Assembly (NCBI RefSeq): GCF_001854805.1
Contig: NZ_MBLO01000236.1
Coordinates: 104,460 to 168,459, forward strand
Direction: 5' to 3'
Source of the DNA: Pseudofrankia coriaricola
GTDB taxonomy: Bacteria > Actinomycetota > Actinomycetes > Frankiales > Frankiaceae
DNA: 64,000 nt
The notes under the pieces are model-generated. The model saw only the letters and a list, made by a program, of their open reading frames with translations. It was not told where the DNA came from and searched no databases. A program made the position numbers and the translations under genes. Of this stretch, positions 63,048 to 64,000 are shown one piece after another; position 1 is the first letter of the stretch; each line of letters begins with the position of its first letter.

Positions 63048-64000
63048 TACCCGCCTTCTTCCGATCTTCAGGACGGCCACTAGCGCGTCCGCGCGAAAAC
63101 TCTCGGTCGGACGGTACCCAGCGGCGTGGCATCCGTCGCCCCGAGCAAGCGAAATACCGTTGTCACTCAGGCGACCATCACTATTTGTCGATGGAGCTAA
63201 TACAGAGAGTCGCCCTCTCCCGGCAATGCTCACGAAGCCCTCCCATGCCGCGTGGCCATCTCTGTCGGCCGTCTCCGGGCGCGCGCGCATTCGCCATGAG
63301 CGCGCCCTTCGGCCGGCCCCCAGCCGCACCCCCGGAGGTCCGCGAGCCCACCCGCCGGCGTCCCCACGCCACCGGGCGGGACCAAACACCCGTCGCCGCA
63401 CCATGATCGCCGTCCCCACGGCCGACCACCGGACACGCCCGCCAGGCCGTCCCCGCTCGCGGCGGCAGAACCTCGGCCGGAGGAATGCCACTTCCGTGAA
63501 CGTTTCCCGACCCGGATCAATGCCAGCCACGATGTGCGCCCGAACGACTCCCCCACGGTGCCGCCCGGCTACTCGGACGGATGCCCGAACCGCCACCAGA
63601 CTGCCTCACGAGAACCACCGGGGGCATAGCCGAATTCCCACCGTCCACCGGGCGAGAGAACAACATCCGCCTGCCATCGGCGGCGCGCGTCACGGTCCGC
63701 GCGCCGACGGCCCGCCATTGTCACGGAATTGGCCCCAAATAAATGCGCGGCGTAGTCCCGCCCGCTCTCCGCGCATACATGCCGGGGCGAGGCGCTGGGC
63801 GCGCTCGCCCCGTGTCGGGCGCTGAGCGCCCTCCCCGCGTGGCGCCGGGCCCTGGCACATGGCGGTGGTAGGGCTGGGACCGGGCTGACGAGGTGGCCGG
63901 GTTGGCACTGCGCCTGAGGCGCCGTCACCAGCTGTGACTGGACATCCGAGCCCATGGGATGTCTGTCGGCCTCCGGCCTCGGACGGGCCGGGAAGATCGG
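63048..64000. other. Intergenic region to the window end
   Basis: About 950 bp with no supported gene. The part near 63130-63190 is AT-richer and probably carries the L,D-transpeptidase promoter. Open frames exist on both strands beyond 63185, but none has a domain or start signal, and one of them runs through the dispersed element at 63784-63838. A gene may begin beyond the window. Confidence 0.45.
63784..63838. repeat. Dispersed GGGAGGGCGCTCAGCGCCCGACA element (inverted copy)
   Basis: Read on the minus strand it starts GGGGAGGGCGCTCAGCGCCC, then GACACGGGGCGAGCGCGCC, then CAGCGCCTCGCCCC. This matches the copy at 17911-17970 almost base for base. Confidence 0.85.

Noticed and set aside
63569..63955. 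128-codon minus-strand gene near the window end
   Set aside because: It runs through a dispersed repeat, has no ribosome-binding site and no recognisable domain.

Overview
The window is very GC-rich, densely coded double-stranded DNA from an actinomycete. The gene set (mycothiol-type MDMPI domain, IdeR- and GlnR-like boxes, family 1 encapsulin, Spo0M, OxyR/AhpC/AhpD, GTG and TTG starts) and the many dispersed palindromic repeats best fit the Frankia/Pseudofrankia group. That placement is an inference from gene style; no 16S rRNA or tRNA gene is present to settle it.

Layout. 1-12 kb: the end of a TetR regulator, then lipid/CoA-type metabolism (FadD-like acyl-CoA synthetase, SAM methyltransferase, SDR, 2OG-Fe(II) oxygenase, VOC protein, double CaiB CoA-transferase). 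12-21 kb: a Cys-phosphatase, an orphan NarL-type histidine kinase followed by a DUF4097 protein, Spo0M, a sigma-like/MDMPI protein carrying an in-frame repeat block, FdhD and a proteasome-like Ntn hydrolase. 21-26 kb: aldo/keto reductase, enoyl-CoA hydratase and amidohydrolase; the last two are each preceded by a 14-bp KstR-type operator. 26-30 kb: a coupled MoxR ATPase / metallopeptidase-VWA / third-protein cluster. 30-36 kb: an asparagine-synthetase-like amidotransferase and a GCS2/ATP-grasp fusion. 36-40 kb: CDF zinc transporter, OxyR, ahpC-ahpD. 40-46 kb: double hot-dog thioesterase, FadR-type regulator, unknown proteins, secreted esterase. 46-51 kb: urtABCDE urea transporter with a GlnR-like box array. 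52-56 kb: a 1451-residue PAS-GGDEF-EAL protein with repetitive tail. 56-59 kb: an iron island (bfd-bfr behind IdeR boxes, encapsulated ferritin plus encapsulin). 59-63 kb: TM-BON-OmpA protein, PAP2 protein and L,D-transpeptidase.

Three themes stand out. Nutrient control is readable in the DNA: nitrogen (GlnR boxes before urtA), iron (IdeR boxes before bfd-bfr), peroxide (oxyR/ahpCD) and lipid or steroid catabolism (KstR-like sites). Several clusters look like little-studied peptide-ligating or protein-remodelling systems. At least three families of short dispersed palindromes decorate gene ends, and one of them is read through as part of proteins.
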